A program made the translations under genes and the position numbers. From NCBI RefSeq assembly GCF_963678635.1, contig NC_087065.1, forward strand, positions 19,111,623 to 19,171,622: a stretch of 60,000 nucleotides of DNA. The letters run 5' to 3'. Under the pieces are notes generated by a model that saw only the letters and a list, made by a program, of their open reading frames with translations, did not search any database and was not told the origin of the DNA. Positions 1 through 12,398 of this stretch are shown piece after piece; the stretch's first letter is position 1; each line of letters begins with the position of its first letter. Source of the stretch: Symsagittifera roscoffensis (lineage: Eukaryota; Xenacoelomorpha; Acoela; Convolutidae).

Positions 1-3000
1 AGCCACTGGTTGGCTTCCGGCTTGGTTCTCAAAACCATCGCCTCCAAATGAGCTCTCGTCTCTAGTGAATTTTTCCTTCTTGTGTCTTCACCTGCCGCTT
101 CCATTGCTCGGAACCATAAGTCGTTGGACATCGCCGCGATCACTCGATGGTCGTCGTCTACTCCTGGTTTCAGTTTGAGCTGTCGACTGAAATTGGACAG
201 TTCCAACCCCAGCACCTCGTCCAATACTAACATGTGTAGCGCATGGTCCTTGAATCCTCTCATCGCGTTTGAGATATCTGACCACACTGCAGGCAGTTCA
301 GCCTTGAGTGGCCTCAGGTTCTCCATCTCTATCATGCGATTCGGGGCTGATATGATCACATCATATTTTCCTTCCGAAAGTAAGGTCACAATCGCATACA
401 CAAATTTCAGTCCATCCGGGAGATGTGCATATCCCGGAGTCAACGCGAATACTATTCTCGGTGTCACTTTGGTGAATGACCCCTCCTTCGTCGCATCCAC
501 CACTTCACCCATCGACTCAAGGATATCTTTTATCGCTGGCCATACAGCGTTCTCTGCCTTTGTAGGATCTCTGAGTCTGCTCAGAAAACCTCTACTGTGT
601 AGATGGTCATTGATGCCAGCAAAAACAATCGTAATTGGGTTCATGTCCGTCTGCCTCTGTACCCCTATAGCCAGAGATATCGATTGCAGTAGGTCCAGGT
701 CAACCGCTGCCAACATTATGACGTCCGGCCAAAACAAAGACTTGGAGGTGTACACGAACTCTGAATTCGCTACTATCATAATCTTGGCCTTCCTCATTTC
801 TGCTTTGTCATAGGCGGCGAAGATGGTCTCAACTTTCTTTATCGCTATCAATCCGCCGTATCTTTGGGCATCACCATCTTGATTCACCAGTTTTGGGTAT
901 ATTCTTTCCTTCACATGACCAGGGGGTGTCGTCAGCTGCCTGAACATCTTCACACGTTGTCCAATTGGCGCTCTCGTCGTCAGAAATCTTCCTGGCCTCT
1001 CTTCCCGATTCCCCTCATCATGATTCAACCTCACATCTTGCAATGTTCTCGCATTCACTGGTCCCATTGTGTTGTTAGAGGGCAGTCCCTCTAGGTCAGC
1101 AAATCTCAAGGCCGTCGTGGAGCTGAAATTTTTGCTAGCGGCTAACAACCAGTCTACGCCGGTTATCGAGTACAGTCTGCTGACGGATAGCGTCGCTCCA
1201 TTCAGCATCCTCCTTGCCTCTTCGATGAAGCTTACCCTCTGGAGATCCAGCTTCATTTGTTCGTCTTTGTATACATGCCAGGGAGATGGTATGGGTCTTG
1301 ACCAGATCAACGAGCCTCTGCCCGGACGTCTCTCCTCTCGACTGGTACTTGTCGTCTCCGATCTAGTGTCCGATCTAGTGTCCGATCTAGACGTGCCGGC
1401 TGTCTCTTCGATTGGGTTGACAGGTCCTATTCTTCTCCTAGGATGGATGGTCCTCCTCATCAGCGCTTCTCCCAATCGATCCTGTACGTCTGTCCTTTGA
1501 TCTGATTCGCTGGAGCTTTAATGCCTGTAGTTCGTGACGGCCGGGACCGTACCCCAGCGTGTTTCCAGGCTAGGGGGCACAAAGGTGGTAATCACCGCGT
1601 CACTCGCTGTTCCTTCTTCCTTCAGCACTCCTGTGTCAAAGAGTTCTGCTTTCAGCTCGTCCAACCGCTCTTGGAAGACTCGATTCAACCAAGCTTGTCC
1701 ATCGATACTGTCGAAGTGGATGCCGTCCGTGGTCAGTCTGGCCTGATCCATAGCTCTCAACTCATGTTCGATGTCCATGAGGATCATTCTTCCGGCATTC
1801 CGACTTGCGAGGTTCCTCAAGATGTTATTCCACCTGACGACTCCCTCGTTGTGCCTTCTTCCTGATGCTGTCAGGCTTCTCGTATTCATTGGCACAGTGC
1901 AAACGGTCAGTAACGCGCAATTGAATTTCTGCCAGAGGGTAGTAAACAAACACACCATCATTGACTCCCATAGTGCTTCCTGCTCATCTGAACCTCTGGA
2001 GATGTCATTCGTCCCAACTAAGATCATCATATTGGGGATCCTCCCTGGATTCATCAGTTCCACCATTCGATATAACATTCATCAGTTCCACCATTCGAGG
2101 GCTATCGTCGCGCCTCCAAAGGCCATCACCGTGGTGACCCACGAGGTCCTCAAATTCGACAGCACTCTGACCAAGCTGTCTCCCAGTATCAGATGAGATG
2201 TCCCGAGTGGTGGTTGCTGCAGGTTTAAAGCCGGGCTCCAAGTCGCTCGATTGAAGCAGGCCCTCGGATCTTTCTCCGGAACTCCCGTGAAATTATATTT
2301 CAATTGATTATTCTTTTGCACGTCTATTATGCGAGACACTTTCTTCGCTGGCATCTTCCGTATTCTTCTCTCTGGGGCCCTCGAGCTCCCCATGAGTGGT
2401 GTCACGTCACTTATCCCCTGTCTGATCACGGTCTGGGAGAGTCGTAGACTGCCCGTGTCGTCGATCGTTCCATAGGGTGCAGTCACCCCGGAACCTGGCG
2501 CATTCTTGTTAGCGACCAGTCGTACAGCTGTCTCTATCAGCTTCCTCACTGTCTGTTCTACGACGGGGTCACCCAAGGTGTCACTAGGATCCGGGATTGT
2601 TACTCGATTTGTCTCTGCTGGGAGTCGTGTCTCCGTTGTTTGACTCATTTCTCGAGGCGTCAAGAGCTCCATCAGGGACTGCCCACGAGGAATATTCCTT
2701 GCAGGTATCACTTTCTCCACGGCCGTCGTCAACGCCATCTGTTCCGATCGCTCTTTGTAGTCCTGCCTCAAGCGCTCAATTTCTTGACCCTGCTTTTTGT
2801 TGCAGTCTTCAAACAATTTTCTCCACATGTCTCGATCTTCCTCCATCTGGAGCATACTTTTGGTCATCTCGTCCAGCTCCTTCTTCGTACTTTCCAGTTC
2901 ATCGTTCATCTCATCCAGATCTTGCATGGTTTGGTTCGTCTGAACCTTCTGTCCTACTTTCGCCCTTTTTGGTGGCACAGCTGCTCTCAGTGGTGAACCA

Positions 3001-3356
3001 GACGAGGCCGCCTCGCTGTTGCATTCTCGTCAGCCCAGGTTTGGGCTTGGAGGGCGTAGGCATCTCACCTCGTTGGTAGGTCCTAGAACTTCCCAATCCA
3101 GGCTCATTCGCCAAGTCACTCCCTGAGAGAGCCCCGTTTCTCTACCTCATCACTCTCATGTTCGGGCGGTCTAGTACTCCCCTTTCTCCATATGCTGCCA
3201 TCAACAGGACTTCCGTGGGGCGGTCAGCAACATGACTACCTCTGGGTCCTCCAGAGCAAAGTCTCGTTCCATCAGCCGACGATAGATCGCCTCTACCATC
3301 GGTCCCACATATGCCTCTGCCAGGTCCATCAATTCATCCAAGTTGAAGTTATCCAT
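1..3356 (-). pseudogene. ORF-A, third copy (second unit of the 8.1-kb duplication), cut by the window edge
   Basis: This is the duplicate of 8116-11471. The ATG is at 3356. The SGNH/GDSL domain lies around 1650-2250 and the second SGNH-like domain in 1-1200. The catalytic-type motifs GDSLV, VGTNDI and DGIHFD are all kept. Compared with the neighbouring copy it keeps 48 nt near 2766-2813 and 61 nt near 1181-1241 that the other lost. It gains about 21 nt near 2075-2097, a local repeat that brings in a stop after the residues IALEWWN. An in-frame TAG near the N terminus is shared with the other element B copy, while element A has Trp there. Not functional as it stands. Confidence 0.7.
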
Positions 3357-3767
3357 TCTATTCTTTCAAGTTTGATTCGGTTTGGATTCAAAGATTTGAC
3401 TCAAGTGAGTAATTAAATGATCAATCAGGATCTAGAAAAGAGGTTACGAATATAACACCTGTCATTTTATTAACATATATCGCTAAAATGCTAAAATTTG
3501 CTTAAAAACAGTTCAGATAAAAAGATATTTTATCCTAAAATTTATTAAAATCAATCGGTCTCTAAAATTTTGGAATTCGACCTAAGATTGGACAGTCCAA
3601 ACTTTGGATCTATTCCAAAGATCGTCATTCAGTTGTTCATGGTCACTAACCCCTACTTACCCATGATCTCAATAACCTAACACATAACATAACATAACAT
3701 AATATAACACACATATCACATAATACATACAACTTAGTCTTTGGCCTAACACCCTCTCGCACGTCAC
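3357..3767 (-). other. Spacer between pol and ORF-A, third copy
   Basis: AT-rich non-coding stretch of about 410 bp, nearly identical to 11472-11882. It contains a short (acata)n run near 3678-3705. On the minus strand a pyrimidine run ending in TAG (AG at 3432-3433) lies about 75 nt before the ORF-A ATG and could be a 3' splice site. No ORF was seen. Confidence 0.6.
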
Positions 3768-4601
3768 TCAGCCTATACTTAAGTAATATTTCTTATGTAG
3801 ATATACTTGTATGTTCGTATCATAGAATATCACGTGTACAAGCGCGAACAATTCCCGAGGATGCAGTGTTCCTCTGTTTGGATCGTACACTGGAAGCGAG
3901 AGCTCCTTCACGTCAATTTCCACGAGGAAGTCCCTCAGCCTCGTCAAGGACAAGACTAGGTTCTCTGGGTCCACGTGCTGCTTCTCCGTCGCCCTCGTTA
4001 CCAAGAAGCATAGGTACTTTCCCGGTATCTGCGTCGCCGCCGGAGGTAAGGCTGCTACGCCCCCTATCCCTGGTCTTTGCTTCCAAAGGAATTCCACGTT
4101 TTTGTATTCTCTCTTAAAGTCTGCCGCTAACGCTGTCCTAAAACTCATGTCTGCTGTGATTGCTATCGCACATGTTCTGTTTGTGAGTATGAAATCACTG
4201 ACTGTTAGTATTATGTTACTTGAATATTCATTGGTTAAGTTAAAATATGACTCAACTAACCTGCCTATGTCAGGTTTCTTAGGTTATTCGCCTGTTTCTG
4301 CTTCTAAGTCTCCTGTTTCTCTTGCTATTCTTAATTTTTTTATTATCAAGTTTTCAGTGTGGGTAAGTCCTACCCCCACTCCCCGGACAAAAATATCCAT
4401 CGACGTCCCCGTCGATCGCATACCGGGTATCAAGTCGAGGTTAGAAGAAGGAATGAGTAGTCGTCCTTCCTGGGCAGCCCAGGAAGGATCATCTCGTTCG
4501 GTCTTGATGTATTTCATGCTTTCACGATCTACGTCTTGAATCGTGACGCTGGTCTCCTCAGGATCCGAGGTCGTTTCATTCAGCCACTCTAAGACACGCA
4601 G
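3768..4601 (-). pseudogene. Pol C terminus with macrodomain, third copy, truncated by duplication junction
   Basis: Reading leftward from the junction at 4601, this encodes the last part of the acidic linker (4284-4597) and the TARG1-like macrodomain (3768-4148 plus upstream residues), ending with the same KYYLSIG terminus as the other copies. A frame break separates linker and macrodomain, as in the second copy. The 11-mer TGTCCGGGGAG lies at 4379-4389. Everything N-terminal (integrase and beyond) is missing because of the head-to-tail junction. Confidence 0.7.
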
Positions 4602-4612
4602 ACTCTTAGCAA
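4590..4612. other. Head-to-tail duplication junction
   Basis: To the left of about 4601 the sequence matches the pol linker ending at 12716. To the right it matches the middle of ORF-B (28189 in element A). The two source sequences share only cag at the breakpoint, which suggests microhomology-mediated joining or replication template switching. It ends the ORF-B reading frame after about seven foreign residues. Confidence 0.8.
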
Positions 4613-7330
4613 CACCGCCTGCTCGTAATCGAAGAAGCAGTCGCGTACGTCTTCGCTCAGGAAAGGGTTGTACGCTATCCCTATGATCCCGGATACGTAG
4701 CTATACGATTTCTTCTTGATCGGTCCACAGTATTCACTGGATTTCGGCAATGCCCCCATAGATTCTTTAGCGAGTCTCAGCTCTTTGTTTGAGAATCTCC
4801 TGATTTCGTCTATCTTTCTCAGGGGTTCTAATTCCTCGGGTTCTTTCATGTTTACCCTCATCGGTTTACTTTGCTGCATATCCAGCAGTGCTAGCAAGAA
4901 TAGGGCTTTCGCTCGCTCATCGCCTTCCCTCAACATCTTAACACAAGTGTTCAATGCAGGTACTGAAATCTGCTCTATCAGAAATCGAATGAAACAGAGA
5001 GCGTCTCTCCGCTTCGCACACGCTACTGCTGCTCCCTCTTGGACTATCAGATCCCTCAGGTTCGTCATAAGGAAAACCTTCTCCTCTTTTGACCTCTTCC
5101 TTTCTTCTGAAACATATTCTTCGCGAGTCAGTCCTATCATGCACCAGGCGAACCTGAGTTGTAACTCTGTTCTTACATAAGGTACTGCCACTAGAGCATG
5201 TATTTTTGGCGTAGTCCTCATTTCTTCTTCGAAATACCTTAATACCACTGCTTTCCATGGAAGGCTCACCAACTGCTCCATCATTTCTGCCTGTATGTCA
5301 GACGACGCTAAAGTCCCTTACGCCTTCTGCTTGAGGGTGGTGCCTTGCAACATCGTTTCCAGATAACCCTCCATGGCTTTTCCGTCTTCCAGGGCCATCA
5401 CATACCCTCTAGCCGAGTTTCGGTATTCTAACATCTCCATGTATCCACCGGTGGGTTCATCTATCGACACAGTCTCCGACACTGTTAGTCGGTTATATTC
5501 CACTGGTACTAGTTGTCCTGCGACACTTCCCTTTCCGTGATTCATGGGAGATGGCTTAAAGTCTTTCATTGTGCTCTCTCCACATTGGCTGAGTATTTCC
5601 ATTTCTAAGGTTGCTCCAGTCAGAGTTCGGTCACTCCTTTTGGATTTATAACCTGTTGACTTTATCCCCGCCATGAGAATGGGTGGCACCATCGCTATAT
5701 CAGTTAACATTTTATCTGTGCCAGGCAGTTGATAATCACCTTGCCCCAAATCCATGACCTCCTCGACTCGTTTCCTTTTCGCTGAGTTAACAGCTTTCAT
5801 CGATATCTCCGAATCCACCTTCGTCTTTCCGACTCTCCTCGGCATCACTCTGCTGCCTAACTTCATTTTCATCGCCTTGATTTTATCAATCACCAATTTT
5901 GATCGCATCGTCCCTCTCCTGGTTCTTGACAGATACACCACCTCTCCTTTATCGTCCTGCGGTGTCATCTTGATGGGAGAATTCGCTTCACTTTCATCAG
6001 TGGCCGAGTCGATCAACAACTCACTCAGTCTCCCTTCACAATCATCAAGCTTGTCAAGGACTTCCCTCATCAAGGGTTGGTTGAGACCCGTTTTCAGAAT
6101 GGACTGGGTCCCATAGCTCTGAACCAGTCCAGACTTCTTCCATAAACGCCACTCTGTCCAATTTGCATCCCGTCCTACTCTCGTGGTCTCGGTGATGTAC
6201 TTCCCATTCTTCTTCGGGCAGCGTTCTCAAGAAAGGTACTCTGGCTGAGGCCTCTATTCTTCTCCTCCTAGGTGATTCCATGAGGATTCTCTGGTCGTTA
6301 TTTCTTGAATTGCCAGGAGAGCTGCTCTCCGGCAAATTCCGTTTCATTTCCATAAAGGCTGACGGAGGCTCCAGTGTCGAGATGCCTTCATCCGCTGGCT
6401 CAATCGTTTCCAACGTATCTACATTGTTCTCAAGATCACTGAAGATATTGAAATCCAGGCTGGATGTTCCTCCTGTCGATGCCCTGTCGTCTTCCCCACC
6501 AGCTTGATCTTGTTGCATGGGTTCTTCGGTTTGACGGCTTCCTCCCTGTCCGTCATCTCCTTCTGACTTATCCTTGTTCGAGCTCGAGGGTCCTTGTTCA
6601 TCATTGTCGGCTTCTTCCGGGAATCTCGGTATGAGAAATGTACCGGCCGATCTATCTTCCTCTCCTCAAGGACCACTTTGATTTCCTCGCAGCCGAAGGG
6701 TGCTAGGAAGGTTCTCGTCTGCAGTATTCCTCCCACTTTCATCTCCTGTTTCACACTAGTCAGGATTAAGGAGGCTTCAGGCAGTTCGGTCCTGCCTCTC
6801 ATCCTCATCGGAGCTAAGCCTAATCCCGTCCATTCCTCGTCGAATTTTCCAGGCTTTGGAGTCGCGGCGTTGCTTATTCGCCTTCTCGTTGCTTGATTCA
6901 TATATGCAAATCGTGTGTATTGTAACACGGCGGTATTTCTCCCTACAAAGTATGGATCCATCGTTCCCACGAAATTCCCTATTCTCCTTTCATTGGTTTC
7001 GAATGCTCTCAATCTAGGAGTTTGTACCACGGAGACTGCTCCGAGCAACATCCTTCTTATCAGAGGGAATTCAGGGATTGCCTCCGGCAGCTTCTTGTAA
7101 TCACCCCAGTCCTTCGTCTCTTCTCTCACTTTATCATATGCTGCAGTGAGACGAGGCACTCTGGTTATTTCACCATTCGTTTTGTCATAGGGTCTCAGAT
7201 TCCAAAGCTTCGGAAACACTTCAATGTGTCCTCTTTCTACTTCTCCCATGCGATCACGGAAGTGATCGTCAAAATTGATGACTGTCATCTCTGGCTCTGA
7301 TATTTTTGCAAATAACAGATCTTCACTCAT
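4602..7330 (-). pseudogene. ORF-B of element B, 3'-truncated and frameshifted
   Basis: The most likely start is the ATG at 7330 (MSEDLLF...); the frame is open a few codons further upstream, but only with a TTG. The N-terminal third (about 6640-7330) is a compact globular-looking region. A disordered acidic and Ser-rich stretch follows (about 6300-6600), then a basic region with RRRRIE, then mixed helical sequence up to the junction at 4601. Frameshifts near 6518, 6060 and 5300 break it into four open pieces that are contiguous in element A. The function is not recognised; there is no signal peptide, no clear membrane segment and no zinc motif. Element A carries the 3' continuation missing here. 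Confidence 0.6.
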
Positions 7331-7996
7331 GAGCTCCCGCAATGTTTGCTGCTCACATCAGTTCAGTGCACTACCGTCCACTGCTGATATGAGGTTCAGG
7401 TGCAGCACCGACCTCCTATACGCCTCCACCTTAACGTCAGGGAACGCAAATGTGACTGCTGGTCCATAGATTACCGTCACAAACTCCGTGACTCCTCTGA
7501 TCAGCGCCAAGGGATCGGTTCTCATAGCCAAGCTCAGATCGGTTAACAGCGGCATGCCTCCAACATGTCGTCTAACATCTTCCTCTCTTTCAATCGTCTC
7601 GTCTTCTCCCGTTCCAAAGCGATTTTGTTGTAAGAGATACTGGATAAGAGTGTGTCTCAGGTCTCTTATCTTGTTCCACGAGTCCGTGGATTTCTTCATA
7701 TCTAAGTTCCTCACTCTCTCTCTCATCTGCTCTGGACAACGTGTCAGTTTCATCAGTCCTCCCAAGTTTCCGTGGGTAATTGCATTCAATGTCAGAAATC
7801 CATCTAGCCGCAGGTTCTGGATTCCGTCGGTGAGCAGTATCGCCGGTCCTTTCACGAAACTCTCTGCTCCAAATGTCACGAACAAGGCTATTAGTTCCAC
7901 TATCGATACTTCCACTACTGCTTGGAGGAATTCTTTTATCAAGTAATGCGAGACTTTCGGGTAAACTTTTGCCAAGAAGGACGCGGTCCATCCGGC

Positions 7997-9514
7997 TCAC
8001 AACCCTTCTAGCATGCTGTCTGTCCGTCTAAAGCCCTCCTGTCCCTTCACTTCCTGGGTCCAGAAGGTTTCCAGAGTAATCTGACACATTCTGTTCACAA
8101 ATTCAGCGGTCTTTTCCCCGGCATTTTCCGCCAGGTTCACCTCCTTCAACAAGTAGGCATGTATCTTTGTGATCATCACGGGGCCTTGCTCAAAAACGTC
8201 TGCACCCAATGCCGCTACTCTAGGGTTCAGGTGTAGCCACTGGTTGGCTTCCGGCTTGGTTCTCAAAACCATCGCCTCCAAATGAGCTCTCGTCTCTAGT
8301 GAATCTTTCCTTCTTGTGTCTTCACCTGCCACTTCCATTGCTCGGAACCATAAGTCGTTGGACATCGCCGCGATCACTCGATGGTCGTCGTCTACTCCTG
8401 GTTTCAGTTTGAGCTGTCGACTGAAATTGGACAGTTCCAACCCCAGCACCTCGTCCAATACTAACATGTGTAGCGCATGGTCCTTGAATCCTCTCATCGC
8501 GTTTGAGATATCTGACCACACTGCAGGCAGTTCAGCCTTGAGTGGCCTCAGGTTCTCCATCTCTATCATGCGATTCGGGGCTGATATGATCACATCATAT
8601 TTTCCTTCCGAAAGTAAGGTCACAATCGCATACACAAATTTCAGTCCATCCGGGAGATGTGCATATCCCGGAGTCAACGCGAATACTATTCTCGGTGTCA
8701 CTTTGGTGAATGACCCCTCCTTCGTCGCATCCACCACTTCACCCATCGACTCAAGGATATCTTTTATCGCTGGCCATACAGCGTTCTCTGCCTTTGTAGG
8801 ATCTCTGAGTCTGCTCAGAAAACCTCTACTGTGTAGATGGTCATTGATGCCAGCAAAAACAATCGTAATTGGGTTCATGTCCGTCTGCCTCTGTACCCCT
8901 ATAGCCAGAGATATCGATTGCAGTAGGTCCAGGTCAACCGCTGCCAACATTATGACGTCCGGCCAAAACAAAGACTTGGAGGTGTACACGAACTCTGAAT
9001 TCGCTACTATCATAATCTTGGCCTTCCTCATTTCTGCTTTGTCATAGGCGGCGAAGATGGTCTCAACTTTCTTTATCGCTATCAATCCGCCGTATCTTTG
9101 GGCATCACCATCTTGATTCACCAGTTTTGGGTATATTCTTTCCTTCACATGACCAGGGGGTGTCGTCAGCTGCCTGAACATCTTCACACGTTGTCCAATT
9201 GGCGCTCTCGTCGTCAGAAATCTTCCTGGCCTCTCTTCCCGATTCCCCTCATCATGATTCAACCTCACATCTTGCAATGTTCTCGCATTCACTGGTCCCA
9301 TTGTGTTGTTAGAGGGCAGTCCCTCTAGGTCAGCAAATCTCAAGGCCGTCGTGGAGCTGAAATTTTTGCTAGCGGCTATCAACCAGTCTACGCCGGTTAT
9401 CGAGTACAGTCTGCGAGATCCAGCTTCATTAGTTCGTCTTTGTATACATGCCAGGGAGATGGTATGGGTCTTGACCAGATCAACGAGCCTCTGCCCGGAC
9501 GTCTCTCCTCTCAA
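7997..9514 (-). other. SGNH2 region: second, degenerate SGNH-like domain
   Basis: This open stretch of 505 residues contains IMIVANSEF at about 167-175, where a GDS block would be expected, and IVFAGINDHLH at 218-228, which matches block III (GxND). The strand-loop pattern around them fits an SGNH fold, but no convincing DxxH block is visible, so a catalytically dead or diverged homologue is likelier. The 5' part of this stretch is out of frame because of a 61-nt deletion near 9418. The region is well conserved between copies, including synonymous-looking changes. Confidence 0.5.
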
Positions 9515-9819
9515 CTGGTACTTGTCGTCTCCGATCTAGTGTCCGATCTAGTGTCCGATCTAGACGTGCCGGCTGTCTCTTCGATTGGGTTGACAGGTCC
9601 TATTCTTCTCCTAGGATGGATGGTCCTCCTCATCAGCGCTTCTCCCAATCGATCCTGTACGTCTGTCCTTTGATCTGATTCGCTGGAGCTTTAATGCCTG
9701 TAGTTCGTGACGGCCGGGACCGTACCCCAGCGTGTTTCCAGGCTAGGGGGCACAAAGGTGGTAATCACCGCGTCACTCGCTGTTCCTTCTTCCTTCAGTA
9801 CTCCTGTGTCAAAGAGTTC

Positions 9820-10362
9820 TGCTTTCAGCTCGTCCAACCGCTCTTGGAAGACTCGATTCAACCAAGCTTGTCCATCGATACTGTCGAAGTGGATGCCGTC
9901 CGTGGTCAGTCTGGCCTGATCCATAGCTCTCAACTCATGTTCGATGTCCATGAGGATCATTCTTCCGGCATTCCGACTTGCGAGGTTCCTCAAGATGTTA
10001 TTCCACCTGACGACTCCCTCGTTGTGCCTTCTTCCTGATGCTGTCAGGCTTCTCGTATTCATTGGCACAGTGCAAACGGTCAGTAACGCGCAATTGAATT
10101 TCTGCCAGAGGGTAGTAAACAAACACACCATCATTGACTCCCATAGTGCTTCCTGCTCATCTGAACCTCTGGAGATGTCATTCGTCCCAACTAAGATCAT
10201 CACATTGGGGATCCTCCCTGGATTCATCAGTTCCACCATTCGATATAACTGGGCTATCGTCGCGCCTCCAAAGGCCATCACCGTGGTGACCCACGAGGTC
10301 CTCAAATTCGACAGCACTCTGACCAAGCTGTCTCCCAGTATCAGATGAGATGTCCCGAGTGG
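9820..10362 (-). other. SGNH/GDSL hydrolase domain (SGNH1) with all four signature blocks
   Basis: Within the open stretch 9691-11229 (512 residues), block I is LILGDSLV with the nucleophile Ser at residues 299-302, block II has a Gly in AFGGATI, block III is VGTNDI at about 347-352, and block V is DGIHFD at 444-449. Ser, Gly, Asn and His, the residues that name the SGNH superfamily, are all present with normal spacing for a domain of about 180 residues. GDSL esterase ORFs are known in CR1-like LINEs and in rotifer Terminons; I know of no well-described case downstream of Ty3/Gypsy pol. Element A has lost the Asn (VGTSGI) and the His (DGIQLD). Confidence 0.8.
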
Positions 10363-11471
10363 TGGTTGCTGCAGGTTTAAAGCCGGGCTCCAAGTCGCTC
10401 GATTGAAGCAGGCCCTCGGATCTGTCTCCGGAACTCCCGTGAAATTATATTTCAATTGATTATTCTTTTGCACGTCTATTATGCGAGACACTTTCTTCGC
10501 TGGCATCTTCCGTATTCTTCTCTCTGGGGCCCTCGAGCTCCCCATGAGTGGTGTCACGTCACTTATCCCCTGTCTGATCACGGTCTGGGAGAGTCGTAGA
10601 CTGCCCGTGTCGTCGATCGTTCCATAGGGTGCAGTCACCCCGGAACCTGGCGCATTCTTGTTAGCGACCAGTCGTACAGCTGTCTCTATCAGCTTCCTCA
10701 CTGTCTGTTCTACGACGGGGTCACCCAAGGTGTCACTAGGATCCGGGATTGTTACTCGATTTGTCTCTGCTGGGAGTCGTGTCTCCGTTGTTTGACTCAT
10801 TTCTCGAGGCGTCAAGAGCTCCATCAGGGACTGCCCACGAGGAATATTCCTTGCAGGTATCACTTTCTCCACGGCCGTTGTCAACGCCATCTGTTCCGAT
10901 CGCTCTTTGTAGTCAAACAATTTTCTCCACATGTCTCGATCTTCCTCCATCTGGAGCATACTTTTGGTCATCTCGTCCAGCTCCTTCTTCGTACTTTCCA
11001 GTTCATCGTTCATCTCATCCAGATCTTGCATGGTTTTGTTCGTCTGAACCTTCTGTCCTACTTTCGCCCTTTTTGGTGGCACAGCTGCTCTCAGTGGTGA
11101 ACCAGACGAGGCCGCCTCGCTGTTCATCTCCTGATGCATTCTCGTCAGCCCAGGTTTGGGCTTGGAGGGCGTAGGCATCTCACCTCGTTGGTAGGTCCTA
11201 GAACTTCCCAATCCAGGCTCATTCGCCAAGTCACTCCCTGAGAGAGCCCCGTTTCTCTACCTCATCACTCTCATGTTCGGGCGGTCTAGTACTCCCCTTT
11301 CTCCATATGCTGCCATCAACAGGACTTCCGTGGGGCGGTCAGCAACATGACTACCTCTGGGTCCTCCAGAGCAAAGTCTCGTTCCATCAGCCGACGATAG
11401 ATCGCCTCTACCATCGGTCCCACATATGCCTCAGCCAGGTCCATCAATTCATCCAAGTTGAAGTTATCCAT

Positions 11472-11882
11472 TCTATTCTTTCAAGTTTGATTCGGTTTGG
11501 ATTCAAAGATTTGACTCAAGTGAGTAATTAAATGATCAATCAGGATCTAGAAAAGAGGTTACGAATATCACACCTGTCATTTTATTAACATATATCGCTA
11601 AAATGCTAAAATTTGCTTAAAAACAGTTCAGATAAAAAGATATTTTATCCTAAAATTTATTAAAATCAATCGGTCTCTAAAATTTTGGAATTCGACCTAA
11701 GATTGGACAGTCCAAACTTTGGATCTATTCCAAAGATCGTCATTCAGTTGTTCATGGTCACTAACCCCTACTTACCCATGATCTCAATAACCTAACACAT
11801 AACATAACATAACATAATATAACACACATATCACATAATACATACAACTTAGTCTTTGGCCTAACACCCTCTCGCACGTCAC
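11472..11882 (-). other. Spacer between pol and ORF-A, second copy
   Basis: AT-rich non-coding stretch with a short acata repeat near 11793-11820. A minus-strand polypyrimidine run followed by AG (11548-11547) lies about 75 nt before the ORF-A start, in the same place as in the other two copies. It could serve as the acceptor for a spliced subgenomic mRNA, as env mRNAs use in retroviruses. No ORF was seen. Confidence 0.6.
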
Positions 11883-12330
11883 TCAGCCTATACTTAAGTA
11901 ATATTTCTTATGTAGATATACTTGTATGTTCGTATCATAGAATATCACGTGTACAAGCGCGAACAATTCCCGAGGATGCAGTGTTCCTCTGTTTGGATCG
12001 TACACTGGAAGCGAGAGCTCCTTCACGTCCATTTCCACGAGGAAGTCCCTCAGCCTCGTCAAGGACAAGACTAGGTTCTCTGGGTCCACGTGCTGCTTCT
12101 CCGTCGCCCTCGTTACCAAGAAGCATAGGTACTTTCCCGGTATCTGCGTCGCCGCCGGAGGTAAGGCTGCTACGCCCCCTATCCCTGGTCTTTGCTTCCA
12201 AAGGAATTCCACGTTTTTGTATTCTCTCTTAAAGTCTGCCGCTAACGCTGTCCTAAAACTCATGTCTGCTGTGATTGCTATCGCACATGTTCTGTTTGTG
12301 AGTATGAAAACACTGTTTGTTAGTATTATG
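11883..12330 (-). pseudogene. TARG1/OARD1-like macrodomain at the C terminus of Pol, element B
   Basis: The open 126-residue piece 11883-12263 plus about 20 upstream residues gives an almost complete macrodomain. Visible anchors are a strand with TALAADFKREY (compare the helix following the glycine-rich loop in TARG1), a strand YLCFLVTRAT, the helix PENLVLSLTRLRDFL, and KELSLPVYDPNRGTL, equivalent to the second phosphate loop. The family binds or hydrolyses ADP-ribose conjugates. The catalytic Asp of TARG1 appears replaced by Gly in NRGTL and the first Gly-rich loop by SFRTALA, so hydrolase activity is doubtful. A frameshift near 12300-12400 separates it from the linker; element A is open there. 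Confidence 0.7.
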
Positions 12331-12398
12331 TTACTTGAATATTCATTTGGTAAGTTAAAATATGACTCAACTAACCTGCCTATGTCAGGTTTCTTAGG

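Larger units (their letters stand above)
7358..11471 (-). pseudogene. ORF-A of element B: SGNH hydrolase polyprotein (SGNH1-SGNH2-helical tail)
   Basis: The start ATG is at 11471. Order: a short helical N-terminal region (LDELMDLAEAY), a Lys/Glu-rich coiled coil near 10930-11060, the SGNH1 domain (9820-10362), a Ser/Thr-rich linker, the SGNH2-like domain (about 8300-9010), then a helical tail ending GSALN at 7358. The breaks are a TAG near the N terminus, a stop at 9691, a 61-nt deletion near 9418 and a TGA at 7997. Element A is open at each of these places, so one polypeptide of about 1400 residues is inferred. The likely chemistry is ester hydrolysis by SGNH1; the substrate is unknown. It lies 0.4 kb downstream of pol, where env would sit in a retrovirus, but nothing in it looks like an envelope protein. 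Confidence 0.75.

Noticed and set aside
82-813. Plus-strand ORFs of 243-252 codons at 82, 8316 and 31868
   Set aside because: They are the antisense of the SGNH2 region in all three copies, have Ser/Phe-rich composition typical of reversed coding sequence, and match no family.
3678-3705. acata repeat as telomeric sequence
   Set aside because: Too short, present at the same site in all element copies and without a known telomere unit.
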